In this document: one piece after another, positions 28,834-37,844 of the stretch
Layout: every line of letters begins with the position of its first letter
Position numbering within the stretch: the first letter of the stretch is position 1
Assembly: GCF_000381265.1 (NCBI RefSeq)
Contig: NZ_KB906256.1
Coordinates: 186,001-250,000 of the forward strand
Reading direction: 5' to 3'
From: Curvibacter lanceolatus ATCC 14669
GTDB taxonomy: Bacteria; Pseudomonadota; Gammaproteobacteria; Burkholderiales; Burkholderiaceae_C
Length of the DNA stretch: 64,000 bases
The notes under the pieces: generated by a model
Database searches by the model: none
Told to the model about the DNA's origin: nothing
The model's input: the letters and a program-made list of their open reading frames with translations, nothing else
Program-made: the position numbers and the translations under genes

Positions 28834-29825
28834 ACCCGGCGCCGGACGGGCAGGACGGGCCGGACGCCCCCCGCTGGGCCATCGATGTGCGCGGCCTGAC
28901 CAAACGCTACAACGGTCGCGAGGTGGTGCGCCAGGTGAACCTGCAGGTGGCACCTGGGCGCATCTGCGGCTTTCTGGGGCCGAACGGCAGCGGCAAGACC
29001 ACCACCATCCGCATGCTGTGCGGCCTGCTCACGCCCGATGCCGGCGAGGGCCAGTGCCTGGGGCTGGACATCCGACAGCAGGCCGCGGCCATCAAGCGGC
29101 AGGTCGGCTACATGACGCAGAAGTTCGGGCTGTACGAGGACCTGTCGATCCGCGAGAACCTCGACTTCGTGGCCCGACTGTTCGAGCTGGACCAGCGCCG
29201 CCAACGGGTGGATCAGGCGCTGGAACGCCTGGGCCTGGCCAGCCGGCAAAAGCAGCTGGCCGGCGCCCTGTCGGGGGGCTGGAAGCAACGCCTGGCGCTG
29301 GCGGCCTGCCTGCTGCACGAGCCCCGCCTGCTCTTGCTGGACGAGCCCACGGCCGGCGTCGACCCCAAGGCCCGGCGCGACTTCTGGGACGAGATCCACC
29401 ACCTGGCCGCCGAGGGCATCACCGTGCTGGTGTCCACCCACTACATGGACGAGGCCGAGCGCTGCCACGAGCTGGTCTACATCGCCTATGGCGAGGTGCT
29501 GGCGCGCGGCTCGGCCCCTCAGATCGTGGCCGACTCAGGCCTGTGCGTGTGGTCGGTGCAGGCGCAGGTGGCTGGGGCCGATCTCGCCGCCCTGGTCGCA
29601 CCCCTGAAAGCCGCCGAGGGGGTGCTCAGCGTGGCGGCCTTTGGCCAGTCGGTGCATGTGGCGGGCCGCGACCCGGCCCGGCTGCAGGCGGCGATCGCGC
29701 CTTGGCAGCAACGCGCCGACCTGCGCTGGGCGCCGGCCGAGCCCGATCTGGAGGATGTGTTCATCAACCTGATCGGGCGGGCGGCCGACAACTTTGGCCC
29801 CAACAGCCCCCAGGAGGCCGCATGA
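28830..29825 (+). CDS. ABC transporter ATP-binding protein (ABC-2 exporter)
   Basis: The 331-residue ATPase of a drug-type or YhhJ-like ABC-2 exporter. Walker A GPNGSGKTT near residue 51, the Q-loop (YMTQKFGLYEDLSI), the signature LSGGWKQRLALA, Walker B LLLLDEPTAGVD and the H-loop VSTHYMDEAERC are all intact. A C-terminal ~90-residue extension is common in this group. The ATG overlaps the HlyD stop (ATGA), and the frame happens to coincide with the pre-frameshift HlyD frame. It pairs with the permease at 29822-30973. Confidence 0.93.
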   Translation: MNPAPDGQDGPDAPRWAIDVRGLTKRYNGREVVRQVNLQVAPGRICGFLGPNGSGKTTTIRMLCGLLTPDAGEGQCLGLDIRQQAAAIKRQVGYMTQKFGLYEDLSIRENLDFVARLFELDQRRQRVDQALERLGLASRQKQLAGALSGGWKQRLALAACLLHEPRLLLLDEPTAGVDPKARRDFWDEIHHLAAEGITVLVSTHYMDEAERCHELVYIAYGEVLARGSAPQIVADSGLCVWSVQAQVAGADLAALVAPLKAAEGVLSVAAFGQSVHVAGRDPARLQAAIAPWQQRADLRWAPAEPDLEDVFINLIGRAADNFGPNSPQEAA

Positions 29826-30973
29826 ACCACGCCCGCGGCGAACGCCGCTTCAGCCTGGCGCGCATGCTGGCCATCTTCATCAAGGAATGCCAGCAGATGC
29901 TGCGCGACCGGCCCACCTTTGCCATGGCCGTGGGGGTGCCGATTCTGCAGCTGGTGCTGTTCGGCTACGCCATCAACACCGACCCCAAGGGCCTGCCCAC
30001 GGCCCTGGTGAGCACCGATGCCAGCCCCATCGCCCGCAGCCTGGTGGCGGCGATGCAGAACACCGGCTACTTCCACATCACCCGGCAGCCCGCCAGCGAG
30101 GGCGAAGGCGATCGCCTGATTGAAGACGGCGAGGTGCAGTTCCTGATCGTGATTCCGCCGGATTTCTCGCGCCGCCTGGTGCGGGGCGAGCACCCGGCCC
30201 TGCTGGTGAGCGTGGACGCCACCGACCCCTCGGCGGCCAGCAACGCCGTGGCGGCCCTGGGCCAGTTGGCGCCCACAGCCTTGCAGCATGAACTGGTGGG
30301 GCCACTGCAGTCGCTGCGGCCGGGGGCGGCCCCGTTCGAGCTGCGCATCCACAAGCGCTACAACCCGGAGGGCCTGTCGCGCTACAACATCGTGCCGGGC
30401 CTGATCGGCACCATCCTGACCATGACCATGGTGATGCTGACCGGCCTGGCCATGACCCGCGAGCGCGAACGCGGCACCATGGAGAACCTGCTGGCCACCC
30501 CGGTGCGCCCGCTGGAAGTGATGGTGGGCAAGATCCTGCCCTACGTGGTGCTGGGCTATGTGCAGCTGAGCGTGATCCTGGCGGCGGCCTGGGCCCTGTT
30601 CGAGGTGCCCATGGTGGGCAGCTTTGCCTTGCTGATGGGCATGATCGGCCTGTTCATGCTGGCCAACCTGGCCGTGGGCTTCACCTTCTCGACACTGGCG
30701 CGCAACCAGTTGCAGGCGCTGCAGGCGACCTTTTTCTTCTTCCTGCCCTCGATGCTGTTGTCGGGCTTCATGTTCCCGTTCCGGGGCATGCCGGTGTGGG
30801 CCCAGCGGGTGGGCGAGGTGCTGCCGCCGACGCACTTTCTGCGCATCGTGCGCGGCATCCTGCTCAAGGGCAATGGGCTGGCCCAGCTCTGGCCCGAGGT
30901 GTGGCCGCTGCTGGCCTTTCTGGGCGTGGCAGGCGCCCTGGCGCTGCTGCGCTATCGGCAGACGCTGGACTGA
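29822..30973 (+). CDS. ABC-2 type exporter permease (YhhJ/YbhR-like)
   Basis: A 383-residue membrane protein with one N-terminal transmembrane helix, a large periplasmic domain (about residues 50-185) and five more C-terminal helices, the ABC2_membrane_3 topology. The motif MTRERERGTMENLLATPVRPLEVMVGKILPY at about residues 210-240 is strongly conserved in YhhJ/YbhS/YbhR permeases. The ATG overlaps the ATPase stop (ATGA). With the HlyD adaptor it forms a one-ATPase, one-permease exporter, so the permease presumably works as a homodimer. The substrate is unknown. Confidence 0.92.
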   Translation: MNHARGERRFSLARMLAIFIKECQQMLRDRPTFAMAVGVPILQLVLFGYAINTDPKGLPTALVSTDASPIARSLVAAMQNTGYFHITRQPASEGEGDRLIEDGEVQFLIVIPPDFSRRLVRGEHPALLVSVDATDPSAASNAVAALGQLAPTALQHELVGPLQSLRPGAAPFELRIHKRYNPEGLSRYNIVPGLIGTILTMTMVMLTGLAMTRERERGTMENLLATPVRPLEVMVGKILPYVVLGYVQLSVILAAAWALFEVPMVGSFALLMGMIGLFMLANLAVGFTFSTLARNQLQALQATFFFFLPSMLLSGFMFPFRGMPVWAQRVGEVLPPTHFLRIVRGILLKGNGLAQLWPEVWPLLAFLGVAGALALLRYRQTLD

Positions 30974-30986
30974 GCCGCACCCGGCC

Positions 30987-32006
30987 TCAACAGTCGGGCT
31001 TGCTCTGCGGCCCCTTTTTGGGCGGGCCGCCCTTGCGGGCCCGCGGGTGGGCCGCGTCATACGCCTTGGCCAGGTGCTGGAAGTCAAGCCGGGTGTAGAC
31101 CTGGGTGGTGCTGATGTTGGCGTGGCCCAGCAGCTCCTGCACGGCGCGCAGGTCGCCGCTGGACTGCAGCACGTGGCTGGCGAACGAGTGGCGCAGCATG
31201 TGCGGGTGCACCGCGGCCGGCAGCCCGGCCTGCAGGCTGCGCCGGCGCAGCCGCTGCCACACCGACTGCGGGGTCAGCCGGGTGCCGTGGCGCCCCATGA
31301 ACAGGGCGGGCTGGGTGCTGGCGGCACCGGCGCCCGCGCCGCCGCGCAGCGTCAGCCAGCGCTGCAGCGCCTGCAGGGCGGCGCGGCCCAACGGCACGCT
31401 GCGCCGCTTGCTGCCCTTGCCCATGACATGCACCTCGGCCTCGTGCAGATCGACCCAGCCGCGCCCCTGCTGGTGCGCCTCGGCGCTGGCCTGCACGTCC
31501 AGCCCCACCAGCTCGCTGACCCGCAGGCCGCAGCCGTACAGCAGCTCGACCATGGCGGCATCGCGCGCCTCCAGCCAGGGGTCGTCGTCGGGGTTGTCGT
31601 GTTCGGCCAGTTGCACTGCCGCGTCCACCCCCAGGGCCTTGGGCAGGGGTTGGGGTGACTTGGGCGCGCGCACATCGGCCACGGGGTTGCTGGTGATCAG
31701 CCCTTCGCGCCCCAGCCAGGCGTAGAAACCGCGCCAGGACGACAACACCAGCGCGATGCTGCGCCCGCCCAGGCCGGCGCCATGCAGTTGGGCGGCCCAG
31801 CGGCGCACCTGGGCCGGGGGCACGGCGGGCAGGGCCAGGCCTGCGGTGCCGGCCAGGCTTTGCAGGCGGATCAGGTGCTCGGTGTAGAGGGCCAGGGTGC
31901 GGGTGGCCAGGCGCTTCTCGTAGCGCACGTGGTCCAGGTAGCGCTGGACCAAGGGCTGGACCAGGGGTGGGACCTGGGGCGGTTGAGCAGGCGCCGCGGC
32001 GTCCAC
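30987..32006 (-). CDS. xerC: Tyrosine recombinase XerC
   Basis: XerC acts with XerD at dif to resolve chromosome dimers. The catalytic residues are visible: Arg in GCGLRVSEL, Lys in MGKGSKRRSVPLG, His-x-x-Arg in HMLRHSFASH, His in LGHANISTTQ and the nucleophile Tyr in VYTRLD. The N-terminal SAM-like core-binding domain starts at VQRYLDHVRYEKRLA. The start is uncertain: I use the GTG at 32006 (339 residues), since the open frame beyond it lies inside the DUF484 gene. It is slightly long because of small inserts near 185 and 240. Nine bases after the DUF484 gene, same strand. Confidence 0.92.
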   Translation of the reverse strand: MDAAAPAQPPQVPPLVQPLVQRYLDHVRYEKRLATRTLALYTEHLIRLQSLAGTAGLALPAVPPAQVRRWAAQLHGAGLGGRSIALVLSSWRGFYAWLGREGLITSNPVADVRAPKSPQPLPKALGVDAAVQLAEHDNPDDDPWLEARDAAMVELLYGCGLRVSELVGLDVQASAEAHQQGRGWVDLHEAEVHVMGKGSKRRSVPLGRAALQALQRWLTLRGGAGAGAASTQPALFMGRHGTRLTPQSVWQRLRRRSLQAGLPAAVHPHMLRHSFASHVLQSSGDLRAVQELLGHANISTTQVYTRLDFQHLAKAYDAAHPRARKGGPPKKGPQSKPDC

Positions 32007-32014
32007 GGGGCCGC

Positions 32015-32713
32015 TCAGTCGCGCAGGCGGGTCAGGGCGGCGCTGGCCAGTTCGGACATGCGCTCCAGGAAGTCGGTGCCCATGCCGCTGTGGAAGCGTT
32101 GCGGGTCGGGCGAGGCCAGCACCAGCATGCCGAAGGCCGGCGAGGCGCTGCCGATCGCGCCCACGCGCAGCGGCAGCAGGGCCAGCGAGACCACGGCCGC
32201 CGGCTCGGCCAGCCACTGCACCGCCTCGAAGCCCGGGTTGGCGCCGCAGAACGGGGCCGTCAGGGACGAGGCGAAGGTCTTGGCGTCGTCGCTCACGCCC
32301 AGGGCAAAGGGCTGCTCGGCGTGCGCGGCGGACACGCCCCACACCTTGATGGCCACCTGCGGCACCTGGAACTGGCTGCGCACATCGGCCGCGATGCGCT
32401 CGGGCAGCTCCAGCGGGTTTTCGGTGCGCAGCAGGCCCAGCGCCCAGCGCTGCAGCTTGTCGGCAATGATGGCGTTCTCGTTGCTGTGCCGGATCATGTC
32501 CATGATGCGGCCTTCGAGCGTCTTGATCTTGTCGCGCAGCATCTCGGCCTGGCGCTCTTGCAGGCTGACGGCCCGGTTGCCATGCGGGCTGGTCATCTGC
32601 ACGCTGGCCAGCACCTCGGCGTGGCGCTCGAAGAAATCGGGCGAGTTGGCCAGGTAGTTGGCAATGTCGTCTTCGGTGATCGGGTTCATGCCAGGGGTTT
32701 GGATTGCGGTCAT
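32015..32713 (-). CDS. DUF484 family protein
   Basis: A 232-residue GAF-like protein of unknown function. It begins with a TxxDIANYLANSPDFFERHAEVL pattern, then a coiled coil (LQERQAEMLRDKIKTLEGRI) and a GAF-like half ending LASPDPQRFHSGMGTDFLERM, all characteristic of DUF484. The family is commonly encoded between dapF and xerC in proteobacteria, exactly the order here, so a role tied to that operon is likely but not known. The start is the ATG at 32713; an ATG eight codons later is also possible. Confidence 0.88.
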   Translation of the reverse strand: MTAIQTPGMNPITEDDIANYLANSPDFFERHAEVLASVQMTSPHGNRAVSLQERQAEMLRDKIKTLEGRIMDMIRHSNENAIIADKLQRWALGLLRTENPLELPERIAADVRSQFQVPQVAIKVWGVSAAHAEQPFALGVSDDAKTFASSLTAPFCGANPGFEAVQWLAEPAAVVSLALLPLRVGAIGSASPAFGMLVLASPDPQRFHSGMGTDFLERMSELASAALTRLRD

Positions 32714-32748
32714 GGGGAGGGCGGGCTCAAGAAGACGGTCAGGAAAAA

Positions 32749-33624
32749 TCAGAGGGTGTCGGGCACATCGATCTGGCCCTCGAACACGGTCACTGCGGGG
32801 CCGGTCATGCGCACGGGCTGGCCCAGGCCGGCCCATTCGATGGTCAGTTGCCCGCCGCGGGTCTGCACGTCGACTCGGGCGTCGAGCAGGCCCAGGCGGA
32901 TGCCGGCCACCACGGCCGCGCAGGCGCCGGTGCCACAGGCCAGGGTTTCGCCCGTGCCGCGCTCGAACACGCGCAGGCGCACCTGGCTGCGCGACACCAC
33001 CTGCAAAAAGCCTACGTTGACCCGGCGCGGAAAGCGCGGGTGGCTTTCCACCAGGGGGCCTACGGTGGCCACGGGTGCGGTGTCCACATCGGCCACCAGG
33101 GTCACGGCGTGGGGGTTGCCCATGGAGACCACGGCCGCGGCCACCGCATCCAGCGCCGGCTGGCCCGCCAGGGCCAGCGGCCACAGCTGCCACGCGCCCT
33201 CGGGCCGCGCCTGCAGGCCGGTGGCATCAAAGGGGATGTCGGCCAGCTCGAACACCGGCGCGCCCATGTCGACGGTGACGCGGCCATCGGGGTTGAGCAC
33301 GGGCTCGATGATGCCGGCGCGGGTGTGCACGCGGATCGCGTCCTTGGTGGTCAGGCCTTTGTCGCGCACATAGCGGGCAAAGCAGCGCGAGCCGTTGCCG
33401 CACTGCTCGACCTCACCGCCGTCGGCGTTGTGGATGATGTATTCGAAATCGATGCCGGGGGCGGGGCCGGGGCGCACGGTCAGGATCTGGTCGGCGCCCA
33501 CGCCGAAGTGGCGGTCGGCCAGGTAGCGGTAGTGCGCCGGGCTCAGGGGCAGGCGGGCGGCGGTCTCGTCGAGCACGACGAAATCATTGCCGGCGCCCTG
33601 CATCTTGGTGAAGCGGATCTGCAT
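32749..33624 (-). CDS. dapF: Diaminopimelate epimerase
   Basis: DapF interconverts LL- and meso-diaminopimelate, supplying lysine synthesis and the MurE substrate. The 291-residue protein has the two catalytic cysteines in [13 protein letters not shown] (near 80) and [13 protein letters not shown] (near 230), and the start [17 protein letters not shown] is typical. It is the first gene of dapF-DUF484-xerC on the minus strand. Confidence 0.98.
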   Translation of the reverse strand: MQIRFTKMQGAGNDFVVLDETAARLPLSPAHYRYLADRHFGVGADQILTVRPGPAPGIDFEYIIHNADGGEVEQCGNGSRCFARYVRDKGLTTKDAIRVHTRAGIIEPVLNPDGRVTVDMGAPVFELADIPFDATGLQARPEGAWQLWPLALAGQPALDAVAAAVVSMGNPHAVTLVADVDTAPVATVGPLVESHPRFPRRVNVGFLQVVSRSQVRLRVFERGTGETLACGTGACAAVVAGIRLGLLDARVDVQTRGGQLTIEWAGLGQPVRMTGPAVTVFEGQIDVPDTL

Positions 33625-33681
33625 GCCCCGATTATCGGGGCTTCCGGCGCCGCAGCGAAAGCCGGGGCGCCGGGCCGGGGT

Positions 33682-34689
33682 TCACTCCAGGGTGATGTTG
33701 GCGGCTTTCACCACCTCGGCCCACTTGTGGCGGTTGGCCTTGACGGTGGCCTTGAACTGCTCGGGGTTCTCCAGGCGCACGCTGTTGCCCGCGCTTTCGA
33801 GCTTGGCCTTGACCTCGGGGTTCTCCAGCACCGCCTGTACCGCGCTGTTGAGGCGCTGCACGGTGCGCGCATCCGTGCCCTTGGGGGCAAAGATGCCGAA
33901 CCAGATCGAGCTGTCGAAGCCCTTGGTGCCGGGCAGGCCGCTTTCGGCGATGGTGGGCACCTCGGACACCGCGCCCACACGCTTGGCGGTGGTCACGCCC
34001 AGCAGGCGCACCTTGCCGGCCTTGTACTGGTTCAGCACGGTCTGCACCTGGTTCATGATGCAGCAGGTCTCGCCGCGCAGCACCGCGGTCATGGCCTCTG
34101 GGCCGCCCTTGTAAGGCACGTGGATCATGTCCAGCCCGACCCGCGAGTTGAACTCGGCAAAGGCCATGTGAGTACCGGTGCCGTTGCCGGTGGAGGCAAA
34201 GTTGTACTTGCCGGGGTTGGCCTTGACCAGCTCGACGAACTCCTTGAGCGTCTTCACGTTGATCACATCGGGGTTGATGGTGAGCACATTCGACACGTCC
34301 AGCACCGGGGCCACCGGCACGAAGTCGTTCTCGACGTCAAACGACAGCTTCTTGTACAGCGCCGCATTGCTGCCGTGGGTGGCCGCGGTGCCGAACACCA
34401 GGGTGTAGCCATCGGGCTTGGCCCGGGCCACGTACTCGCTGGCAATGTTGCCGGCCGCACCGGGTTTGTAATCGATCACCACGGGCTGGCCCAGCTGCTT
34501 GCCCAGGGGCTCCTGGATGTGGCGCGCCACCACATCGACGCCCGAACCAGCCGGAAAGGTCATGACCAGGGTCAGCGCGTGCTGCGGCCAGTCGCCCTGG
34601 GCCAGCACCGGCCCGGCCACGCCGAGCAGGCCGGCGGCCAGCCAGTTGAAGCCATGGCGCCACAGGGGTTGGCGAAGGGTTGTTGTCAT
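33682..34689 (-). CDS. Bug-family periplasmic substrate-binding protein (TctC type)
   Basis: A solute receptor of the Bug/TctC family, expanded in Burkholderiales. The 335-residue product has a signal peptide ending GVAGPVLAQ near residue 32. It contains the family motifs TFPAGSGVDVVARHI, VVIDYKPGAAGNIASEYVA, DGYTLVFGT and HVPYKGGPEAMTAVLRGE. The ATG at 34689 has GGGAG seven bases upstream; a TTG one codon earlier also fits. No TctA/TctB genes lie beside it, so it is one of the orphan receptors typical of the group. The ligand is unknown; carboxylates are usual. Confidence 0.92.
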   Translation of the reverse strand: MTTTLRQPLWRHGFNWLAAGLLGVAGPVLAQGDWPQHALTLVMTFPAGSGVDVVARHIQEPLGKQLGQPVVIDYKPGAAGNIASEYVARAKPDGYTLVFGTAATHGSNAALYKKLSFDVENDFVPVAPVLDVSNVLTINPDVINVKTLKEFVELVKANPGKYNFASTGNGTGTHMAFAEFNSRVGLDMIHVPYKGGPEAMTAVLRGETCCIMNQVQTVLNQYKAGKVRLLGVTTAKRVGAVSEVPTIAESGLPGTKGFDSSIWFGIFAPKGTDARTVQRLNSAVQAVLENPEVKAKLESAGNSVRLENPEQFKATVKANRHKWAEVVKAANITLE

Positions 34690-34893
34690 CAAGGCTCTCC
34701 CGAAATATCAGCAAAAGGGGGTGAAACGGAATCCAATGGAGTCGCAGCATTGTGACCAGATGCTCATGCTTTGCCGGTCTTTGCTTATGCCATCGGAACC
34801 ACGAGCAAGCGCCGTGCCGGCCCCGGTGGCCTGGGGGAAACCCCAGTCCTGAAGGTGTCAGTGCCCGCAGCAGCGCTGCCGATAATGGCCCGC

Positions 34894-36567
34894 ATGACCC
34901 GTTCAAGCCAGCTTTTGCACCCTTCACGCGAAACCGCCCCCCTGCGCCAGGCTGCCACCGTGCTGCTGCTGCGCGATGCCACCGGCCCCGATGGCCGGCC
35001 CGGCATCGAGGTGCTGATGACCCGGCGCTCGATGAGCGCCAGCTTTGCCCCGGGGGCCTATGTGTTTCCAGGCGGTGGTATTGATGCGACGGACGCAGCC
35101 TCGCACGCCCAGGCCCGGCGCCGTGCAGGCCAGAGCGATCTGAACCTGACACGCGCCATCGCCGCCATCCGCGAGAGTTTCGAGGAGCTGGGCGTGCTGC
35201 TGGCCTGGCAGGCCGATGGCCGCGCGGCCGATGGGGCCACCATTGCCCAACTGGACCGCAGCCAGCCCTTTGCCGCCCAATGCCAGGCCCTGGGCCTGCA
35301 GATGGCGGCCGACCAGGTGTTTGTGCTGGCGCACTGGATCACCGACCGCGACCTGCCGCGGCGCTTTGACGTGCCCTTTCTGGTGGCCCGCATGCCGGCC
35401 GACCAGACCCCGGTGGCCGACGAGGCCGAGCAGTTCGAACCGGTGTGGGTCAGCCCGGCCGAGGCACTGGCCCGGCACGCCGCCGGCCAGTTCTTCATCA
35501 TCTTCCCGACCATCCGCACCCTGCAGCGGCTGCAGGGCTACACCACGGTCGATGCGGTGCTGGCCGCCTGCGCCAGCGAACAGCCGCTGTGGACCAGTTG
35601 CCCGCGTGCCGGCCTGCTCAATGGCCACGAAGCCCGTTACATGGAGCATGAGCAACCTTATGGCGAACTGGCCCTGGTCTGCCCCGACGGGCAGATCGTG
35701 CACGAGCTGGAATGGCAGACCGAGCGCCCGGTGTCGCTGTTGAAGAACGTGCAGCGCCTGACCGCCCCCAACCCGGGCGTGATGACCGGCCCAGGCACCA
35801 ACAGCTACCTGGTGGGCGACCCCGACACCGGCTACATCGCCATCGACCCCGGCCCGGCCGATGCCGAACACCTGGAAAAGCTCTGGCGCGCCGCCGGAGG
35901 CGATATCCGCCACATCGTGTGCACGCATTCGCACCCCGACCACTCGCCCGGTGCCGCACCGCTGCAGGCCCTGTGCCGGCGCCATGGCCGCCCGGTGCCC
36001 GACATCCTGGGCCTGGCCTCGGCGCCCACCGCCCGTGCCGCCAGCGAATTCAGCCCCGAGCGCGCGCTGGCGCATGGCGAACGCCTGGTGCTGCAAGCCC
36101 CCGGTGAAACCAGCCCTCGCCACACCCTGGAGGTGCTGCACACCCCGGGCCACGCGGCCAACCACCTGTGCCTGCTGTTGCTGGAAGACGGCCTGCTGTT
36201 CTCGGGCGACCACATCCTCAATGGCAGCACCACCGTGGTCGACCCACCCGACGGCAACATGGCGGACTACATCAACTCACTCGATCTGCTCGACCAGGCC
36301 TGCGAGCGCGCAGGGGTGGACTTCATCCTGCCCGCCCACGGCTACGTGCTGGGCCAGGCGCGGGCCGCCATCGCCCAACTCAAGGCACACCGGCTGCAGC
36401 GCGAGGCCAAGGTGTTGGCCGCCATGCGCGAACGCCCTGAAGGCACGCCCGAGCAATGGGTGGAGCTGGCCTACGCCGACGTACCGACCCGCCTGTGGCC
36501 GGTGGCCAAGCGCTCGCTGCTGGCCCATGTGGAGCGCCTGCGCAGCCTGGAGGTGACATTGGGCTGA
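34894..36567 (+). CDS. NUDIX hydrolase fused to a metallo-beta-lactamase-fold hydrolase
   Basis: Two enzyme domains in one 557-residue protein. The N-terminal half is NUDIX-like, with GAYVFPGGGIDATD, a ~30-residue insertion, then RAIAAIRESFEELGVLL, the REx2EE part of the Nudix box in the NUDT19-like split arrangement. The C-terminal half is an LACTB2-type metallo-beta-lactamase fold: GPGTNSYLVG, the metal motif THSHPDHSPG, HTPGHAANHL, FSGDHI and PAHG. All metal ligands appear present. Such fusions suggest CoA-thioester or nucleotide detoxification, but no substrate can be assigned. The start could also be the ATG three codons earlier, at 34885. Confidence 0.85.
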   Translation: MTRSSQLLHPSRETAPLRQAATVLLLRDATGPDGRPGIEVLMTRRSMSASFAPGAYVFPGGGIDATDAASHAQARRRAGQSDLNLTRAIAAIRESFEELGVLLAWQADGRAADGATIAQLDRSQPFAAQCQALGLQMAADQVFVLAHWITDRDLPRRFDVPFLVARMPADQTPVADEAEQFEPVWVSPAEALARHAAGQFFIIFPTIRTLQRLQGYTTVDAVLAACASEQPLWTSCPRAGLLNGHEARYMEHEQPYGELALVCPDGQIVHELEWQTERPVSLLKNVQRLTAPNPGVMTGPGTNSYLVGDPDTGYIAIDPGPADAEHLEKLWRAAGGDIRHIVCTHSHPDHSPGAAPLQALCRRHGRPVPDILGLASAPTARAASEFSPERALAHGERLVLQAPGETSPRHTLEVLHTPGHAANHLCLLLLEDGLLFSGDHILNGSTTVVDPPDGNMADYINSLDLLDQACERAGVDFILPAHGYVLGQARAAIAQLKAHRLQREAKVLAAMRERPEGTPEQWVELAYADVPTRLWPVAKRSLLAHVERLRSLEVTLG

Positions 36568-36597
36568 GGTCCAAAACTGCGACTTTTTTGCAGCCGG

Positions 36598-36638
36598 CTG
36601 GAAGAAAGTCGCGACTTTCTTCCAGTGCCCGATAAAAT
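36598..36638 (+). promoter_or_regulatory. 28-bp perfect palindrome and -10 element before the AAA/DUF4143 gene
   Basis: CTGGAAGAAAGTCG followed immediately by its exact reverse complement occupies 36598-36625. The -10 TAAAAT (36633-36638) is seven bases before the ATG, which would make the mRNA leaderless. The palindrome covers the -35 position, as expected for an operator. GCGACTT also recurs at 36579, 36611 and 36652. Confidence 0.55.
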
Positions 36639-36644
36639 AGTCGC

Positions 36645-37778
36645 ATGCAACGCGACTTGATGCCACTGATTCAACACGACCTGCTGCGCAAGGTCGTGCT
36701 GCTCAGCGGCCCCAGGCAGGTCGGCAAGACCACGCTGAGTCAGCAACTGATGGCGGATCGCCCGGGCAGCCAATACCTGAACTACGACGTGGCGGCCCAC
36801 CGGGCCGTGATCACGGCCCAAAGCTGGCGCCAGAGCGCGCCGCTGCTGGTGTTCGATGAAATTCACAAGATGCCCCGCTGGAAGTCCTGGCTCAAGGGCG
36901 TGTGCGATGGCCGTCCACCCGAACAGCAGGTCCTGGTCACCGGCAGCGCCCGGCTGGAAACCTTCCGCCAGGCTGGCGACTCTCTGGCCGGCCGGACCTT
37001 GCGATGGCGTCTGCTGCCCTTGTCGGTGCGCGAATGGTGTGGGCAGCAACACGCCCAACCCGCCCAGGCTTTGACCCATCTGCTGAGCCGAGGGGGCTTT
37101 CCAGAGCCGGCCCTGGCCGAGACCGACGAGCAGGCCCAGCGCTGGCGCGCGGGCTACTTTGAAGGCCTGGTGCGCGAAGACGTGCTGGAGTTCTCGCGCC
37201 TGCAGGACATTCGGGCCATGCGTCTGTTTGCAGAAATGCTGCGCTCACGGGTGGGTTCTCCGCTGTCGCTGGCCTCTCTGGCGCGTGACCTGCAGGTGTC
37301 GCCCAGCACCCTGGCCCGCTACCTGGACATCCTGGAAGCCTTGTTCATCGTCTTCGTCGTGCGCCCTTGGCACCACAACATCGCCCGCGCCACCTTGCAA
37401 TCGCCCAAGGTCTACTTCTATGACAACGGGCTGGTGCGGGGTGACGAGGGCCTGCGCTTCGAGAACCTGGTGGCCTGCCACCTGCTCAAGCAGGTTCAGT
37501 GGCAGCAGGACAGCCGAGGCAGCGCCAGCGGCTTGCACTACATCCGCACCAAAGACGGAGCCGAGGTGGACTTTGTCCTCAGCGAAGGCGAAAGCCTGAC
37601 GCACCTGATCGAATGCAAGCTGAGCGATGCCAAGCCCCATCGTGCCTTGGCCCGGTTTGCCGACGCATGGCCAGAGGCCCAAGCGGTGCAACTGCTGCGT
37701 GAATGCCAGGTCGAGGCGGATCTCGGCCGGATCCAGCTTCGGGCTGCCGCAGATTGGCTGGCCCATCTGCAGGCCTGA
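36645..37778 (+). CDS. AAA ATPase with C-terminal DUF4143 domain
   Basis: A 377-residue stand-alone ATPase of the AAA_14/DUF4143 type, widespread in bacteria and archaea and of unknown function. It has Walker A SGPRQVGKTT at residues 20-29, Walker B LLVFDEIHKM near 70, and a sensor-like LVTGSARL near 100. A winged-helix segment (LSLASLARDLQVSPSTLARYLDILE) lies near 205-230. The DUF4143 end has FYDNGLVRG, RFENLVACHLL and EVDFVLSEGESLTHLIECKLS. That last stretch has the spacing of a PD-(D/E)xK nuclease core (Asp, then Glu-x-Lys). No neighbouring gene is obviously part of the same system. Confidence 0.85.
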   Translation: MQRDLMPLIQHDLLRKVVLLSGPRQVGKTTLSQQLMADRPGSQYLNYDVAAHRAVITAQSWRQSAPLLVFDEIHKMPRWKSWLKGVCDGRPPEQQVLVTGSARLETFRQAGDSLAGRTLRWRLLPLSVREWCGQQHAQPAQALTHLLSRGGFPEPALAETDEQAQRWRAGYFEGLVREDVLEFSRLQDIRAMRLFAEMLRSRVGSPLSLASLARDLQVSPSTLARYLDILEALFIVFVVRPWHHNIARATLQSPKVYFYDNGLVRGDEGLRFENLVACHLLKQVQWQQDSRGSASGLHYIRTKDGAEVDFVLSEGESLTHLIECKLSDAKPHRALARFADAWPEAQAVQLLRECQVEADLGRIQLRAAADWLAHLQA

Positions 37779-37786
37779 CACACGCC

Positions 37787-37829
37787 CCCGCCAGACGCGT
37801 AAACTCGGCCCCCCAGCCCGCCAGACGCG
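37787..37829 (+). repeat. 13-bp direct repeat, 30 bp apart, before the S4 gene
   Basis: CCCGCCAGACGCG occurs at 37787-37799 and 37817-37829, i.e. a 30-bp period or about three helical turns. TAAACT lies between the copies and could be a -10. This may be a regulatory site or a short duplication. Confidence 0.55.
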
Positions 37830-37844
37830 ACACCCCCTCCCCCC

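Noticed and set aside
27789-29825. Single 678-residue HlyD-ABC fusion
   Set aside because: The apparent fusion is produced by a frameshift in the C7 run; the stretch between is garbled and the normal ATPase start and HlyD stop are both present.
30987-32342. 451-residue XerC
   Set aside because: The first ~110 residues are the DUF484 gene in another frame.
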